Positions 22,251-33,229 of a DNA stretch of 64,000 nucleotides are shown here, piece by piece; positions within the stretch are counted from its first letter, which is position 1, and each line of letters opens with the position of its first letter. The DNA is from Vandiemenella viatica (taxonomy: Eukaryota > Arthropoda > Insecta > Orthoptera > Morabidae): the NCBI GenBank assembly GCA_031002005.1, contig JARYHS010008074.1:352494932-352558931 (forward strand), read 5' to 3'. The notes beneath the pieces were generated by a model. That model was not told where the DNA came from and searched no databases. It saw only the letters and a list, made by a program, of their open reading frames with translations. A program made the position numbers and the translations under genes.

Positions 22251-22908
22251 GCGTGCATTAATTACATGATCTCAAATGGGGGGGAGGGGTGGAAGTGATG
22301 GAAATCTCAACTTTTTATTTCAGATTGCCACCCTTCAAACAACAGTAGGGCTAAAAAATATATTACATAAAAACTTACAAAATTAATGGACACCCCCTAG
22401 CTTACAAAACAGCTTTGTCTGTCTGTGGTGTATAAAATTTCATGAAATATGTGTCATTATGATACAAATTACTATGTTTGAAAAATTTATCATAAGATTG
22501 CTGTTGAATAAGATGGGAACATTTTGAAAGAATCTTGTAGATTATCACCCCCAGGGAGTGGAAAATTGTTAATTACTAATCAGTTGTTAGAATATTGAGT
22601 TGAAACATAACTTACTTAATCAAATATGGTGAGACATCAGAATTTGGTAGTTAATATAAATTTTCATATTAGTTATAACTTGTGTTGATTGAACGAAAAT
22701 CCATCAAAAAATTTAAATGGCTTCAGGATATGATGATTTGAAATCAAATCTGTGATTCTCTCATTTAATTTTTGGCAATCATACTCAAATGAATTCACAT
22801 TTATTGTTACAGGAGAAAAGAAGAAATATCCACACAAATTTATCTCTTTGAATTAGTAACTTTTTTAATAAATAATATTTCAAATTTGCTCTCTTTTCTT
22901 CTTCATAG
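22251..22908. other. unassigned end of the TXNDC15 intron
   Basis: No repeat identified. The last 25 bases before 22909 form a pyrimidine-rich tract and acceptor (CTCTTTTCTTCTTCATAG). Confidence 0.6.
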
Positions 22909-23039
22909 CTTTAACACACAGTTTGGAATTGTTGGCGTCCCGACAGTAATGCTGTTTCATAATGGTCGGCCAGCAGCAAAATTCAATGATTCTGATTACA
23001 CTCTTGAAATGTTTGGCAGATTTATAACCAAATACACAG
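22909..23039 (+). CDS. TXNDC15: TXNDC15 exon, C-terminal half of thioredoxin fold
   Basis: This 131-bp exon completes the split Ser codon left by 4657 and reads FNTQFGIVGVPTVMLFHNGR, then AKFNDSDYTLEMFGRFI. The GVPT segment contains the cis-proline loop of thioredoxin folds, and the FN-D-TLE text is typical of TXNDC15. It ends with one base of a Gly codon before a GTATGC donor; the next exon supplies the other two. Upstream intron 18.25 kb, downstream intron only 79 bp. Confidence 0.9.
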
Positions 23040-23118
23040 GTATGCACAATTTTACAACTTTAAACAAGTTTTAAATTATATATTATGTTTATCTTGATAG
23101 ATATTTATCTCTTTTCAG

Positions 23119-23342
23119 GTCTGGAGCCAAGAAACAAGTTGTTTGTCATGTCAGCTGACTTTGGTGGACCTGTCCCCAGTGTACCTGTGAGAGAAACTGA
23201 TCACTGCTTAGTACTGTCTTGCATGTTTATTGTTCTTTGTGCGGTATATTATTTTAGCAAATCTGCCTGGTGGCAGTGGATTGTTGAGGCAATACAAAAC
23301 ACATGGAGGGAGGCAGAAGCTCAACATGAACATGCGGACTGA
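23119..23342 (+). CDS. TXNDC15: TXNDC15 last coding exon with transmembrane segment
   Basis: After a TTTTCAG acceptor the exon encodes a lumenal linker (LEPRNKLFVMSADFGGPVPS), one hydrophobic helix (CLVLSCMFIVLCAVYYF) and a short tail with WWQWIVEAIQNTWREAEAQ, ending at TGA 23340-23342. Position and length of the helix fit the family's single C-terminal membrane anchor. No lesion is visible in any TXNDC15 exon, so the gene looks functional despite the transposon load. Confidence 0.9.
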
Positions 23343-24250
23343 GAATATTGTTGTTGAGCTATTAACCTATATTGAAGGCTGTGATAATGACATTACTTAT
23401 CTTAAAACTACCAGTGTTAATGAGAGTAAAATGGTAGCATTTTCTCAGGCAAATGTAATTTGTGATGCTGAAGACATATTTGGATTTAATTCACATTTGT
23501 TGACAACTTATTACATATTTTTAATGTTTTATTTTTCTACTGCGTTATTTATCACGTGCAAAGGGGAAAAATCCAACAGCAATGAAAAAAATCCTTAAAT
23601 GTTATAAGCAACTTATAGAGTTCTTCACATCTTTGAAGCATTTCATTCAGGTTAGCCCCCCCTCCCCCCCCCTCACCGCCCATCAGAACTGCCTCAAATT
23701 TTCTTGTTCATTGAACTTTGTAAAAGGTTTGTAAACCTGAATTAAGAAATTACAGACACATATGAACTGAACATTTACAGCAGTATTACTTAGCTTTGAG
23801 TTACTTTGTTACTTGATTCATTACTATTATGTATTGTTGAGAAAAATAAAATAAACAGAATATTGGTTCTGCTTGCTTTATCCTTAATGCCACACTGTTA
23901 CATAATAGTAATCCAATGTCATAAGACACATAACAAACATGAAATTGATAACTATGCAAAATTGGAAGCCCAAAATAAAGCATGTGGTAACATTAGATGC
24001 CATTTTGTTACAAGTAACTGTGGTCAATATAACTTCATAGCTATTATTGCTCAGTTGCATAATCACAAGATCTGATGTTTCATATAACAAGTACATAAAA
24101 ATGTACAAAAAATGATGGTATGGAAGAGTGATAATAGCTGAAAATGGAGGGTTCTGAATCTACATCTACACTCTGAAATTCACAAATATTGTGGGTGGCA
24201 GTGGCTGCTAAGTACCAATCCTAATTCTGTGCATTCCTATCCCAAATAGC
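23343..24250 (+). promoter_or_regulatory. TXNDC15 3' UTR region with candidate poly(A) signal
   Basis: An AATAAA at 23845-23850 (within AAAAATAAAATAAACAG), about 500 bp after the stop, is the best polyadenylation signal; another AATAAA lies near 23974. A C-rich run sits at 23655-23680. The text near 24155-24240 resembles a degraded retroposon tail. Nothing else seen. Confidence 0.5.
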
Positions 24251-24283
24251 CCAAGGAACGAAAAAAACACACAAAAGCATCCG

Positions 24284-24790
24284 TTTATTTTATTTATTTA
24301 TTTATCAATCTTGTTTCATGGATCCCTGCAGAGGAAGGATCTCTAGGATGTGAAACATGTCATGGTTAATACACATACATACAATAAGAGTCATAATCAT
24401 AGTAAAAACAAAGACAAATAAAGAGAATAACAATAAACATTAATTTTTACAACTGAATTTTGCAAAAGTCATATTGAATACAATTAATTAATTTGTTCAA
24501 ATTCTTGAATGTTGTAGGAGTTGCCAATAAGATAATTTCTCAGTTTTTCTTTAAATATATCTTTATGATCTGCAGATTGTTTTATACTCTTCGGAAGTTT
24601 ATTAAACAGATGTATGTGTTTTGTGCAAGTTATTTCTGTTTCTTGTATTGAAATTGTGTACCTGTGAATTAGAAGTAAACAGTTTAAAATGATCTATGAC
24701 AAAGCACATGAGAGAATATATATACTGAGAAGTCATTGTAAGAATATTGAGTTTTTTAAAAAAGTATGGTATCATATTTCTCTAATCTTA
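24284..24790 (-). mobile_element. 3' end of a Jockey/BS-like non-LTR element
   Basis: On the minus strand, broken frames read KLNILTMTSQYIYSLMCFV and HNFNTRNRNNLHKT, matching the C-terminal region of the element at 31407 (VLTMPAQYVYSVLSFVV, HNTRNKYNIHK). It ends in a short AAAT tandem tail (24284-24305), typical of a non-LTR 3' end. Its junction with the next element is near 24790-24830. Confidence 0.65.
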
Positions 24791-25150
24791 TCCCTCCTGT
24801 TATTGGGACCTAAATAGGTTGCTTGAAGAAGTATTACATTGCACTTTTAAATCTAAGAATTTCATGTATTCTCCATCGTCTGTCTGCCAAACAACCCAGC
24901 CCAACCTACGTATCAATTCTGTGAAGCTTTCGTAAGGGCTCTAGTAAGCAGTTACGAATTGAGCAGCTCTCCTCTGTACTTTCTCTAATGCATCAATCAA
25001 TCCCTTGTGATATGGATCCAAAGCTCCACAACAATTATACAAATGTGGACGCTCTGTATGCTATTTCCTTTGTAGGAGCATTACAAGTCTTCAAAATATG
25101 ACTATGAAATGTAATCTAGAATTAGCTTTACCTACAATGCAAGTTATATG

Positions 25151-25435
25151 TTAGTCCCATTTCATATTGCTTTGTACTAGTATGCCCAGATACTTTGGAG
25201 AATCAACCATGTCAACAAATGAATTGGTTACTTTGTACTTGTGAACAAATATAATCTCTTTGTTATTTATTTGCATTGCCTTGCACTTTTTGCAGTTAAG
25301 TCTAAGCTGCTGTTTATGGTGCCATTCCAAAATAATATCCAGATCATGCTGAATTTCTAAGCAGTCGTCAGAGCACTTCCCTATAGATAAGTGCATCATC
25401 AGCAAACAATCACAACTTGCTATGAACATTGTCAC
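25151..25435 (-). pseudogene. reverse transcriptase palm/thumb fragment of CR1-like element
   Basis: The 94-residue frame has the text that follows the catalytic motif in non-LTR reverse transcriptases: CLEIQHDLDIILEWHHKQQL, then RLNCKKCKAMQIN and VDSPKYLGILV. Its start is frameshifted relative to the catalytic LFADDALIYRE, which can be read intact in a neighbouring frame just upstream on the minus strand (plus 25398-25432). Confidence 0.78.
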
Positions 25436-25618
25436 TCAGATTATTCATAAAAATTAGGAAAAGAAGTGGTCCTATTACACTTCCCTGTTGAATGCCTGAA
25501 GTGACATCTAGATTAGAAGAAGCTTCCTGATCAACAACGACATACTGTGACCAATCAGTTAGAAAAGTATGTATCCACTCAAAAATCTGATCCGATATAC
25601 CAAATGCTCGAATCTTTG

Positions 25619-25900
25619 CTAAAATTCAGTTGTGTACAATACAATTACAGAGTCAAAAGCTATCTCCAAGAAAATTGCATCAACTTGTGAACCTGCATCG
25701 ATAACTTGCATAACGTCATGGGAAAATAGAGCAAATTGTGTTTCACACGATTTTTTCTTCTGAAATCTATGTTGGTACGGTATAAGTAACTTGTTTTCAT
25801 CTAGAAACTTCATAATGATAGAGGATAAGACATGCTTCACCCACAATTCTACTGCAAACAGATGTTAGATATATGGGTCGATAATTCCTAGGGCCTCTCC
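25619..25900 (-). pseudogene. reverse transcriptase fingers fragment of CR1-like element
   Basis: The frame reads IMKFLDENKLLIPYQHRFQK, then KKSCETQFALFSHDVMQ and DAGSQVDAIFLEIAFDS, the blocks just before the first catalytic Asp. In the family the last block is LDFAKAFD; here it is damaged by a deletion. Confidence 0.78.
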
Positions 25901-26749
25901 AATCTCCTTCCTTACCTGGCCACTTTCCAGTTGGAAGATACTTTTTCTCTTCTAAATATTTACAGAATATATCTGACAGAAATGGTTCTATTTCCTTCGT
26001 TTATTCTGAAAATACTCATACTGGTATACCAACAGGACCTGGTGCTTTCCCCCACTTCAAGATCTTTAATTGCTTTACAATACCTACACTACCAATTTGT
26101 ATCCATCTCTAATTCAACACGATGTGGAAAAGTGGGAATGTTTCCCTCAGTGAAACAATTTTTAAATTTAGTGTTGAATACGGTAGCCTTGTTGTGGCTG
26201 TCATCAACTTCCTGACTGTCTTATATTAGAAATGGCAAATTGTTGTCACTACAGTTAACTTTGTTTATGTATGTCCAGAATTTCTTTGGGTTTTCGGTGA
26301 TGCTATTAGAAAGTCAATTGCAATGAAAGTCATTAAAAGCCTCACGCATCACAATCTTAACATGTCCTCTTATCTCATCTAACTTTAATAAATCACCCTG
26401 ATATGTCATCCTTCTTGAGTGCACATGATCTTCCTTTACTTTTTGAGTATCATTTTAACTTCATATGTGTACCACGGGGGATCATTCCCTTCTCTGATTG
26501 TCCGTTTAGGTATATGTAAGTTCACACCTTCTCTGACTATACACATGAAATCTTAAACAGAGCGTCTTGCTCCCATGAATCCCTCAAATATGTTCTAAAA
26601 TACTACTTTGGGACCTTTTTCAATCTGTAAATGATCCTTTCTTTTTGTGTGCAGTTGTTAACTTTACTGCAGCAATTACAGCTTTATGATCGCTTATTCC
26701 CATGGTGTTAGAAATGTCCATGAATAATTCAGGCCTACTTGTGATGAGA

Positions 26750-27300
26750 ATATCTAAAATGTTTTTGTTACCATTGTGGCACCGTATGGGTTAAGTGTCG
26801 AGCTGCTTAAGATTATGATCTGAGGAGAAAGGTCTAGAATGATTTCGCAAGCAGCTTTATCCCTGCCAGCAGTAGCATGAACATAGTTAGTTCAGTCGAT
26901 ATGTGGCAAGTTGAAGTCACTACCTAGTATTACTGTAGGATCCGGAAATTGACCAATTATATTATTTACACTATTCCTTAAGGCCTCGGCAATAATTGTG
27001 TCTGCATTTGGTGGATGATAGAAGGAGCCTATCACAAGTTTTGTCCTAGCTACATTGAGTTTATTCTATAAGATTTTTCAGATCATATCAAGATCTGCTT
27101 CGTTACATGGGAGGTACTTATTGACAGCTATAAATAAACCACCTCCATGGAAATGCAGTATATCCTTACAGAAAATGTTCATGCTGCCATTAAAGATTTC
27201 TGTGGAACTTATAACAGGCACAGAAAGCTGGTTAAAACTGTTTATATCATCAGCTTCTGTACTACAAATAACGTTTTTGACTTCAGGCTGTTTGTTACAA
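26750..27300 (-). pseudogene. endonuclease domain of CR1-like element
   Basis: Minus-strand text reads FHGGGLFIAVNKYLPC (about 27150-27100), FYHPPNADTIIAEAL, then TVILGSDFNLPHID with a stop replacing Trp, and ending in a region before SSTL where the SDH motif is damaged. These are apurinic-type endonuclease blocks. Confidence 0.75.
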
Positions 27301-27556
27301 TCAGTTTTATGTTTAACCACGAGAACTTTTAATGGTTGAGATTCTTTTGAGCTACTCCTAAAATACAGTGTTGAATTAATCTGGGTTGCCCATAACTGGA
27401 TCATCCTCCATAAAAACCTCCCAATGCCCTCCACATGGACCCTGCCTGCCACCCGTGTAGTTGATTCATGTGTGTAGAGCACACTTGATCAATTCAAGGG
27501 GCCCTACACGACTCAACCCCAAGGCAAAGAACGAGAAATCTGCAGATAAGACAATC

Positions 27557-28292
27557 TCAGAAACGCCATAGTCTCTGGTTCAGCCCATAAACACGGCTCT
27601 GAACCAAAGGTCCAGTCAGTTCTATTGACAATGCTGCAAACAGCTCAGTCAAAATCTTGCCGCCAATGGCCACAGACTTGACCCTTTCAAAGCCGCTGGA
27701 AAGACGAGAGGATAACCTCTTACCCAAGGTAGCAAGCATCATTGGTGTCGATATGAGTCACAATCCGCATCTGGCTACCCCTCCCACTCCCCCCATCCAT
27801 TCAATGGACATCTCGGATTAGACCCCTGGAATACACAGTGAATGGATACCGTAATTCATTCCCGACTTTTTTGTCATTTCCCTATGGGACTCTATAAGCT
27901 GCCTAACATTGGAGCTTCCGACTACTAGAATCCTTTTCTGTAGTTGCCCAGACCTGGGAGGCTGCTAACTCATAGGAAGTCAATTGTGAGACTGAATCAG
28001 TCCTAGACAATACACTAAACAAAATGGACAGTGGTACCAGCTCGCATTACTATGAATCACACTTGTACGACTGCCACCACATGCGACATCGGCATCCAGA
28101 AACCACACACCAGTCACCATGAGGTGACTGCCGCACAGATTTCAACATCTGTGCCTGGACTGCAGGTACAATGACTGGTAGGGGAGAACCTGCGAGAGGC
28201 TTATCTTCAACAGGGTCACCAATACCACATCTACTGCACTCACTTGCAGCAGCTTTCTGCTGTGTATGTTTCGTTAACAAAACTGCAAGCAC
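27557..28292 (-). pseudogene. ORF1 (esterase-like) of CR1/L2-like element
   Basis: Broken minus-strand frames read RILVVGSSNVRQLIESHREM (about 27960-27900) and HIDTNDA (about 27750). They resemble the GDSN and GTND blocks of the SGNH esterase domain in ORF1 of CR1/L2-type elements. FERVKSVAIGGKILTELFAA follows. The region 28050-28292 adds an 80-residue Cys-containing frame (ECSRCGIGD) of unknown role. ORF1 proteins bind element RNA. Confidence 0.55.
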
Positions 28293-28644
28293 AGATCAGC
28301 CACCGCAGCTTGTGTGTGCATACAGCAACCAGAGTCCTTACACCAGCTAACTTTCAAAACATGAAGAGAAACTGAGAAGTAGACGTAAAAATGAACTGCC
28401 CAAGTGTCCTGAATAACAGTCTTTTCTCATGCTCTAACCTCAAGGGCAAAGACGAACTTCGCTAATTACTCACTACCAAACTCACAACTCAAATGAAATC
28501 TGACTATGGTGGAATCATCATCACCTTTAAAACTATCTGTAGGATGTATGTAGATTTTGTCTGACCTTTATTTATTGCTGTGGATAGCTAGTGCATTTTA
28601 CTGTTCTCTGCTACTATTCAAATAACACAAATTAAACAAAACTT

Positions 28645-28930
28645 TCTACACACTTCAAATTAAATTAATACAGAAAATGGCACCTATTGTAATGGTTGCT
28701 GACAGCTGCTGCAGGAAACAGAAATATGCAAAGATGAAACAAAAGCTGTCCACACACTTTAAATTAAACTAACACTGAAGGTAGCACTTATTGTAATGGT
28801 CGCCAACGTTCGACTGACTGCTGCTGCACAAAAACAGTAAACATGAAATAAAAGCTATCTACACACTTTAACTTAAATTAACACTGAAGGCAGCATTTAT
28901 CGTAATGGTTACTGATGAATGACTGAATCA
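28645..28930 (-). repeat. three tandem ~105-bp repeats upstream of CR1-like element
   Basis: Units start at 28645, 28749 and 28858 (TCTACACACTTCAAATTAA and variants; spacing 104 and 109 bp). Each contains a TATTGTAATGGTYGC-like core and a CTGCTGC block. They lie directly 5' of the element on its strand, so they may be promoter monomers of the kind known in the 5' UTRs of some LINEs. Confidence 0.75.
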
Positions 28931-30449
28931 GTGGGTATTAAAAATAAATAGAAATTTGGAAAAGAGCCACCATCTACCAGTAGATGGCAGAAAAAATAAT
29001 GTTGGGTACTTGTCTTGTTGTTCTGCCAGCAATGGATTCTTCCAAGAAAAATTCATGTACCTGTTTTCATCTGTGTTTACCCCTGTATGTATTTCTTTAT
29101 TGTCAATCAACTGCGACAACTGGGGGTTCCTTTTATTTTTGTTCATGTGTTTATATCCATGCCATCTTCCATGACTAATCATATCAGGTTTAGTTAATTT
29201 GAAATGCAGTGATCTAAAATAGCATTCAAATTACTCTTTTTGATAGAAAGAGATATTTCAGATCAATGTATTGATACAAGTGACAGTGGTTTATTTAAGC
29301 TATGTATAAATTAAATTCTTTAATTTTGAGGGGAAGCAAAAAGCATTTATTAATAAATACAAAAAAAGGGAAAGTGAAAGGCACCATTTCTTATAAGAGG
29401 TTAATACTCTGTGGTTTCTTTACTGGACTCACAGCTTCCTTTGCTTGATAGCTCTTTTTTATGGGTTACCAACTTCTAATAAGATATAATTTTTTCTTAG
29501 CATTTTATACATTACCTTAACTTTAAACTACTAAATGCAGTTGAACCTGTTTTATTAACTTACCAACTGTGAATCCATGTAATATACCAATTAGCTGGCA
29601 ACCACTCCCAGCTTCCTAAACATGTTGACCACCAATCCCCTAGTCATAAGAATGAATGGCCACAAACATACAGTATCTACCCAGTAGCTGCCCATGCCTT
29701 CTCCAAATATTTTTAATCCTTGTTTTTCAGTCTATACTGCCAGAGTCCTCCCAAACAGCAACAGTCTTCTGAACTCAGAAGTTGAGCGCTTGTTAACCAG
29801 TACAAACTAGGCACCAGGCAACCACTTAATCTCATCTTAAGATAATACCCATTATCCTTCTTTCCTCTCTGTCCCACAAACTAACTTCAGCCACTGCTAA
29901 CAAGAAGTGATGTTGAACTTCATATTTTTTAATTTAATGTTCATGTTTGTTTATATTTTGCTATTTGCACTTTCTGTCTGTCCATGACTAGTTTTAATAT
30001 TTTGTAATGCTCAGGTATTCCTTCAAATTACTACCTCCCTCTCTATCTCTTCTGAATTTCCCCACACTATGGACCATATTCCTTGCTCAGAAGTAACTAT
30101 TTGAGGCAGTACCCTTCAGCACCTTACGATGTTCTATTTGTGATGAAAGGCTAAGCCCTTAAAATTGCAATATCTCTCGTGTTCACGTCCATTACATGTG
30201 TTTATGCTGCCCAACCATCGTCTAAGCCAAACACCGGTTCATTTCCCAATCATTTTATATATATTAATTGCCGATTATTCTGCCAGCAGGCAGCTGTTTT
30301 GCATCTGATTCATCAGACATATCAATAGCTGCTGGGAAAACTAGATTTTCTCCTGTCCTGTGTAGTTTTTTTACACTTCGAACATTGTAAGAAACTTGGT
30401 ACAACACTAGCAATATATTTGATGAAACGATTGTCTGAATGATTGTTGT
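28931..30449. other. intergenic, unassigned
   Basis: No convincing gene. The stretch 29580-29930 is GC-richer and reads like worn-out coding or repeat sequence in several frames, but I recognise no domain. Confidence 0.4.
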
Positions 30450-30461
30450 TATTAAACTCGA

Positions 30462-30680
30462 CTAATTTTCTTTTGGCACAGAATATTCAGGATGCATAGT
30501 TTCAAGGTGCTGTTTTAATCTGGTTGGTCTTGTACTATCTACAGCCAAAACGTTCTTACATAACAAACACACTGGTTTTTCCAAGTCATCTAATCTCTTG
30601 TAAATCCTAATGATAAATGTGAACAATATTCTCATGTGTTTGGATTTATGCCTGCTTGTTCCCTTTTGCTTTATTCTCAC
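30462..30680 (-). pseudogene. hAT transposase BED zinc-finger fragment
   Basis: The frame contains KPVCLLCKNVLAVDS and RLKQHLETMHPEY, a C-x2-C...H-x4-H BED-type finger typical of Buster/ZBED-like hAT transposases, where it binds the transposon ends. The N-terminus is poorly conserved and the frame stops right after the finger. No DDE part was found nearby. Confidence 0.65.
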
Positions 30681-31089
30681 TAACTTGTATCAGCAACAGT
30701 AAATGCATTATTAGCTTTTTTTCTCTAATAACCAGTCAAAAATTTATTCATTGGATTGAAAAATTCAGCTTCTAAATTACTTACGATTCTCCATAAGCTA
30801 TCACATCAAAACAATAAAACTACACACACACAATAGCATGTTTCTGTTAGCAATAGATATGATTGTCATTTGCATTTGAGATTGTTTTGATTGTAGCTGC
30901 AATCAGCTACTCTAACAGCAGTTTGTTTATAAAGTATGCATGATGCTGATATGCCTCTGTTCACAGTTATGAATGACATTTGAATTTGAGTTTCCTGCAT
31001 CTAGCAGTTCTAGAGACTGTTTTGTTAATGATATAATTACATACTACAAGTCATGCAAACTGCCATCTGCTTTCCAATAACCAGCAGTT

Positions 31090-31270
31090 AATTTGGTCTG
31101 GTAGCTCAGTGGTTAAAGCACTTGCTTTCAGAAGTTTGGGCTCTGGATCAAATCCCAGTGGGGCCATGAATTTTTTTTCAGAGTTGTATTTGATCATATG
31201 AGTTACACCAGGATGTTGTAAATTTCAAATTAACCTGTAGGCCCCAAACGAAATGAACTGGCCATTCCAT
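31090..31270 (+). repeat. tRNA-like SINE head and body
   Basis: TGGTAGCTCAGTGGTTAAAG (31100) is a good polymerase III box A/D-arm, and CTGGATCAAATCCCAG (31143) makes a T-arm-like box B. The region between can be drawn as a loose tRNA fold, but the rest is not tRNA, so I read it as a tRNA-derived SINE. A degraded relative lies at 48715. Confidence 0.6.
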
Positions 31271-31406
31271 CTATGACACTACAGCTCAGTATGCCTTCTT
31301 CAGCAGAATGCAGTCAAGCTTCAGGTTGTTGACTAAGGTAGTTTTTAGAATAAAATTATAGCTCATGATGTTCAATATCATGTTGTGATATTTTTGTTAT
31401 GTACGT

Positions 31407-32000
31407 ATGAAATATTATGAAAATTACATTTCTACATTTTCACTTAGGGTAATATCTAGAATAGATAATATAGAAACCAGAAAGTTAGTATATTTTGCAT
31501 ATTTTCATTCCCTGCTCACTTATGGCATCTCATTCTGGGGAAACTCGTCACAAGCACAGAGGGTATTTAAATTGCAAAAACGTGCTATAAGAACTATTTG
31601 TGGAGCAAGCCCACAGTCGTCGTGCAGAAATCTATTTAAAAACCTGTGTGTACTAACAATGCCAGCACAGTATGTATACTCTGTACTATCATTTGTAGTG
31701 GAAAATCCTGAACACTTCAATCTTAATGCTGACATACATAACCATAATACTAGGAATAAATATAATATTCACAAGGATTACAAATCACTGTCAATTGTAC
31801 AGAAAGGGTTAACTTTTACTGGAGCTTCCTTATTAATTGTCTTACCAACAGAAATTAAATGTTATCTACAAAAACCCAACTACTTTTAAGTCCAAACTGA
31901 AAGAGTTTCTGCTTCAGAATCCATTTTATTCTGTGAAAGAATTTTCTTCTTGGAATTTGGTAACTAAGAATGACTGATAAAATAGTATATATGGTGTATG
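31407..32000 (+). pseudogene. Jockey/BS-like reverse transcriptase C-terminal fragment
   Basis: The 160-residue frame reads LVYFAYFHSLLTYGISFWGN, then VFKLQKRAIRTICGAS, LFKNLCVLTMPAQYVYSVLS and HNTRNKYNIHK, the region after the thumb in Jockey/BS-type elements annotated in many insects. It is truncated at its 5' end and stops at 31889, with weak homologous text to about 31980. It belongs to the same group as the fragment at 24284. Confidence 0.75.
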
Positions 32001-32100
32001 GAAGGGAAAGGTGACAAAGTTGTCCACAATTACTAAAATGATATATGGTTTTTCTTTCTGTTGAAACTTTTGACAAATGAAGTAATTTCACTCATATATA

Positions 32101-33020
32101 GTAACTAACATGGGATAGCATGCACTCAAAAACTGCTGCAAAAAATTGTGATACTAACAGGTTTTTAAGTAATTGACTGCTTATGAGTTGTGGTAACTGG
32201 TTGGTAAGAAAATAACTGGTTGTTAGATGCTGGTAACAAGTTTATACACTGTTCCACATAATAAGTATTAACTAACTCGGGATTGTATTTGTAGATTACA
32301 GGAAATATTGGTTATACTAATGGGTCATAACTAACTTCTTGTCAATATATAATATTATCAATTATATAGTAATATTGACATTACTAATAAGAGTATGTAC
32401 TGTTCCACATCCCCGAGATTATTCTCACATGGGATCAAAGTGAACATATCTATCTATCTATTAAACTTTTTGAACCTGCTCAGGGAGGCACTCCTTCCAG
32501 TCTGGAACTACTACCCTCTGGTCAACAGGGAGCAAAAGGAATTAGTCTTTCTGATCTCCAGTATGGATGCTTCTCAGGGAATAAGTAGTCAGTAGAATTG
32601 ATAGAAATATGTACAGGTTGTAGCCTGGCATATTATGATTTTGAATAAGCCAGGAAGTTTAGACAGTGTAAGGCAGGAGTTGGAATGACCTACATGTGCT
32701 AGCAACTGGAACATTGTAAAAAAAAAAAAAAAAAAGGAAACTTTTCAATCGATTAATCCATTAATGGAGATCAATTGACACCCAAGAAAATATCTTGCAT
32801 TTTTAACTGATTATTTGAAATACCCTGATTTTAAAACATTTCACCTGATAAATGGCATAGTAATAGTAACTACTACTATATTGTGTAAAGGGTGATGAAA
32901 TGTGTGCAGCAGCAGAGATGCAGAAAACGGGATATTATGAACTGGGTCAAGAGGCCTCTCTTCCCCTCTCCATTACCTAAGATTTCATGATATCATATAT
33001 TGTTAACTGCTTGTTGTTTA
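32101..33020. other. intergenic, unassigned
   Basis: Only a poly(A) run near 32720 stands out; it may mark the end of a retroposed sequence. No gene seen. Confidence 0.4.
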
Positions 33021-33156
33021 CCTTTAGCATCCCAAGAGAAGATTACAAGAATCTTCCCAGCAGACAAACAGGATTTCATCAGAGTTGCCCTTTAGCATCC
33101 CAAGAGAAGATTACAAGAATCTTCCCAGCAGACAAACAGGATTTCATCAGAGTTGC
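33021..33156. repeat. perfect tandem duplication, 2 x 68 bp
   Basis: CCTTTAGCATCCCAAGAGAA at 33021 recurs at 33089, and the two 68-bp units appear identical. The perfect match points to a very recent duplication or an assembly artefact. Confidence 0.9.
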
Positions 33157-33229
33157 TTCCATTTTATACTCCATTCCATTTTCTTTCGACCTTTGTATTT
33201 AACCATAGTTGTGTCATGTTTCATGTGAA

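Larger units (their letters stand above)
4658..22908 (+). other. 18.25-kb TXNDC15 intron filled with transposons
   Basis: The donor at 4658 (GTAATT) and acceptor at 22907-22908 (TTCATAG) join in phase 2/1 to give continuous TXNDC15 protein. The intron carries a Penelope-like tail, SINEs, two LTR-like repeats, a palindrome, a Tigger pseudogene, a Tc1 remnant and a BEL element, all listed separately. Confidence 0.85.
24830..28300 (-). mobile_element. CR1/L2-like non-LTR retrotransposon, decayed, with ORF1
   Basis: Read 5' to 3' on the minus strand, the order is an ORF1 with esterase-like text (about 28290-27560), endonuclease (about 27300-26750), reverse transcriptase (about 25900-25150) and a C-terminal domain to about 24830 (ALEKVQRRAAQFVT). 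Many stops and shifts are present. The tandem repeats at 28645-28930 lie immediately 5' and may belong to its promoter. It is located between the two convergent genes. Confidence 0.75.

Noticed and set aside
21672..22298. Frames of 82 and 71 residues near 21.7-22.3 kb, also at 15.5-16.1 kb
   Set aside because: They lie within the BEL LTRs and occur in both copies.
27055..27339. 94-residue plus-strand frame
   Set aside because: Antisense of the CR1-like endonuclease domain, which is the coherent reading.
29580..29930. GC-richer stretch that looks like a worn coding region
   Set aside because: No frame gives a recognisable domain; probably an old repeat.
31097..31170. Possible functional tRNA gene
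   Set aside because: Box A and box B are good, but the anticodon arm is poor and a related degraded copy continues with the same non-tRNA text, so a SINE is more likely.
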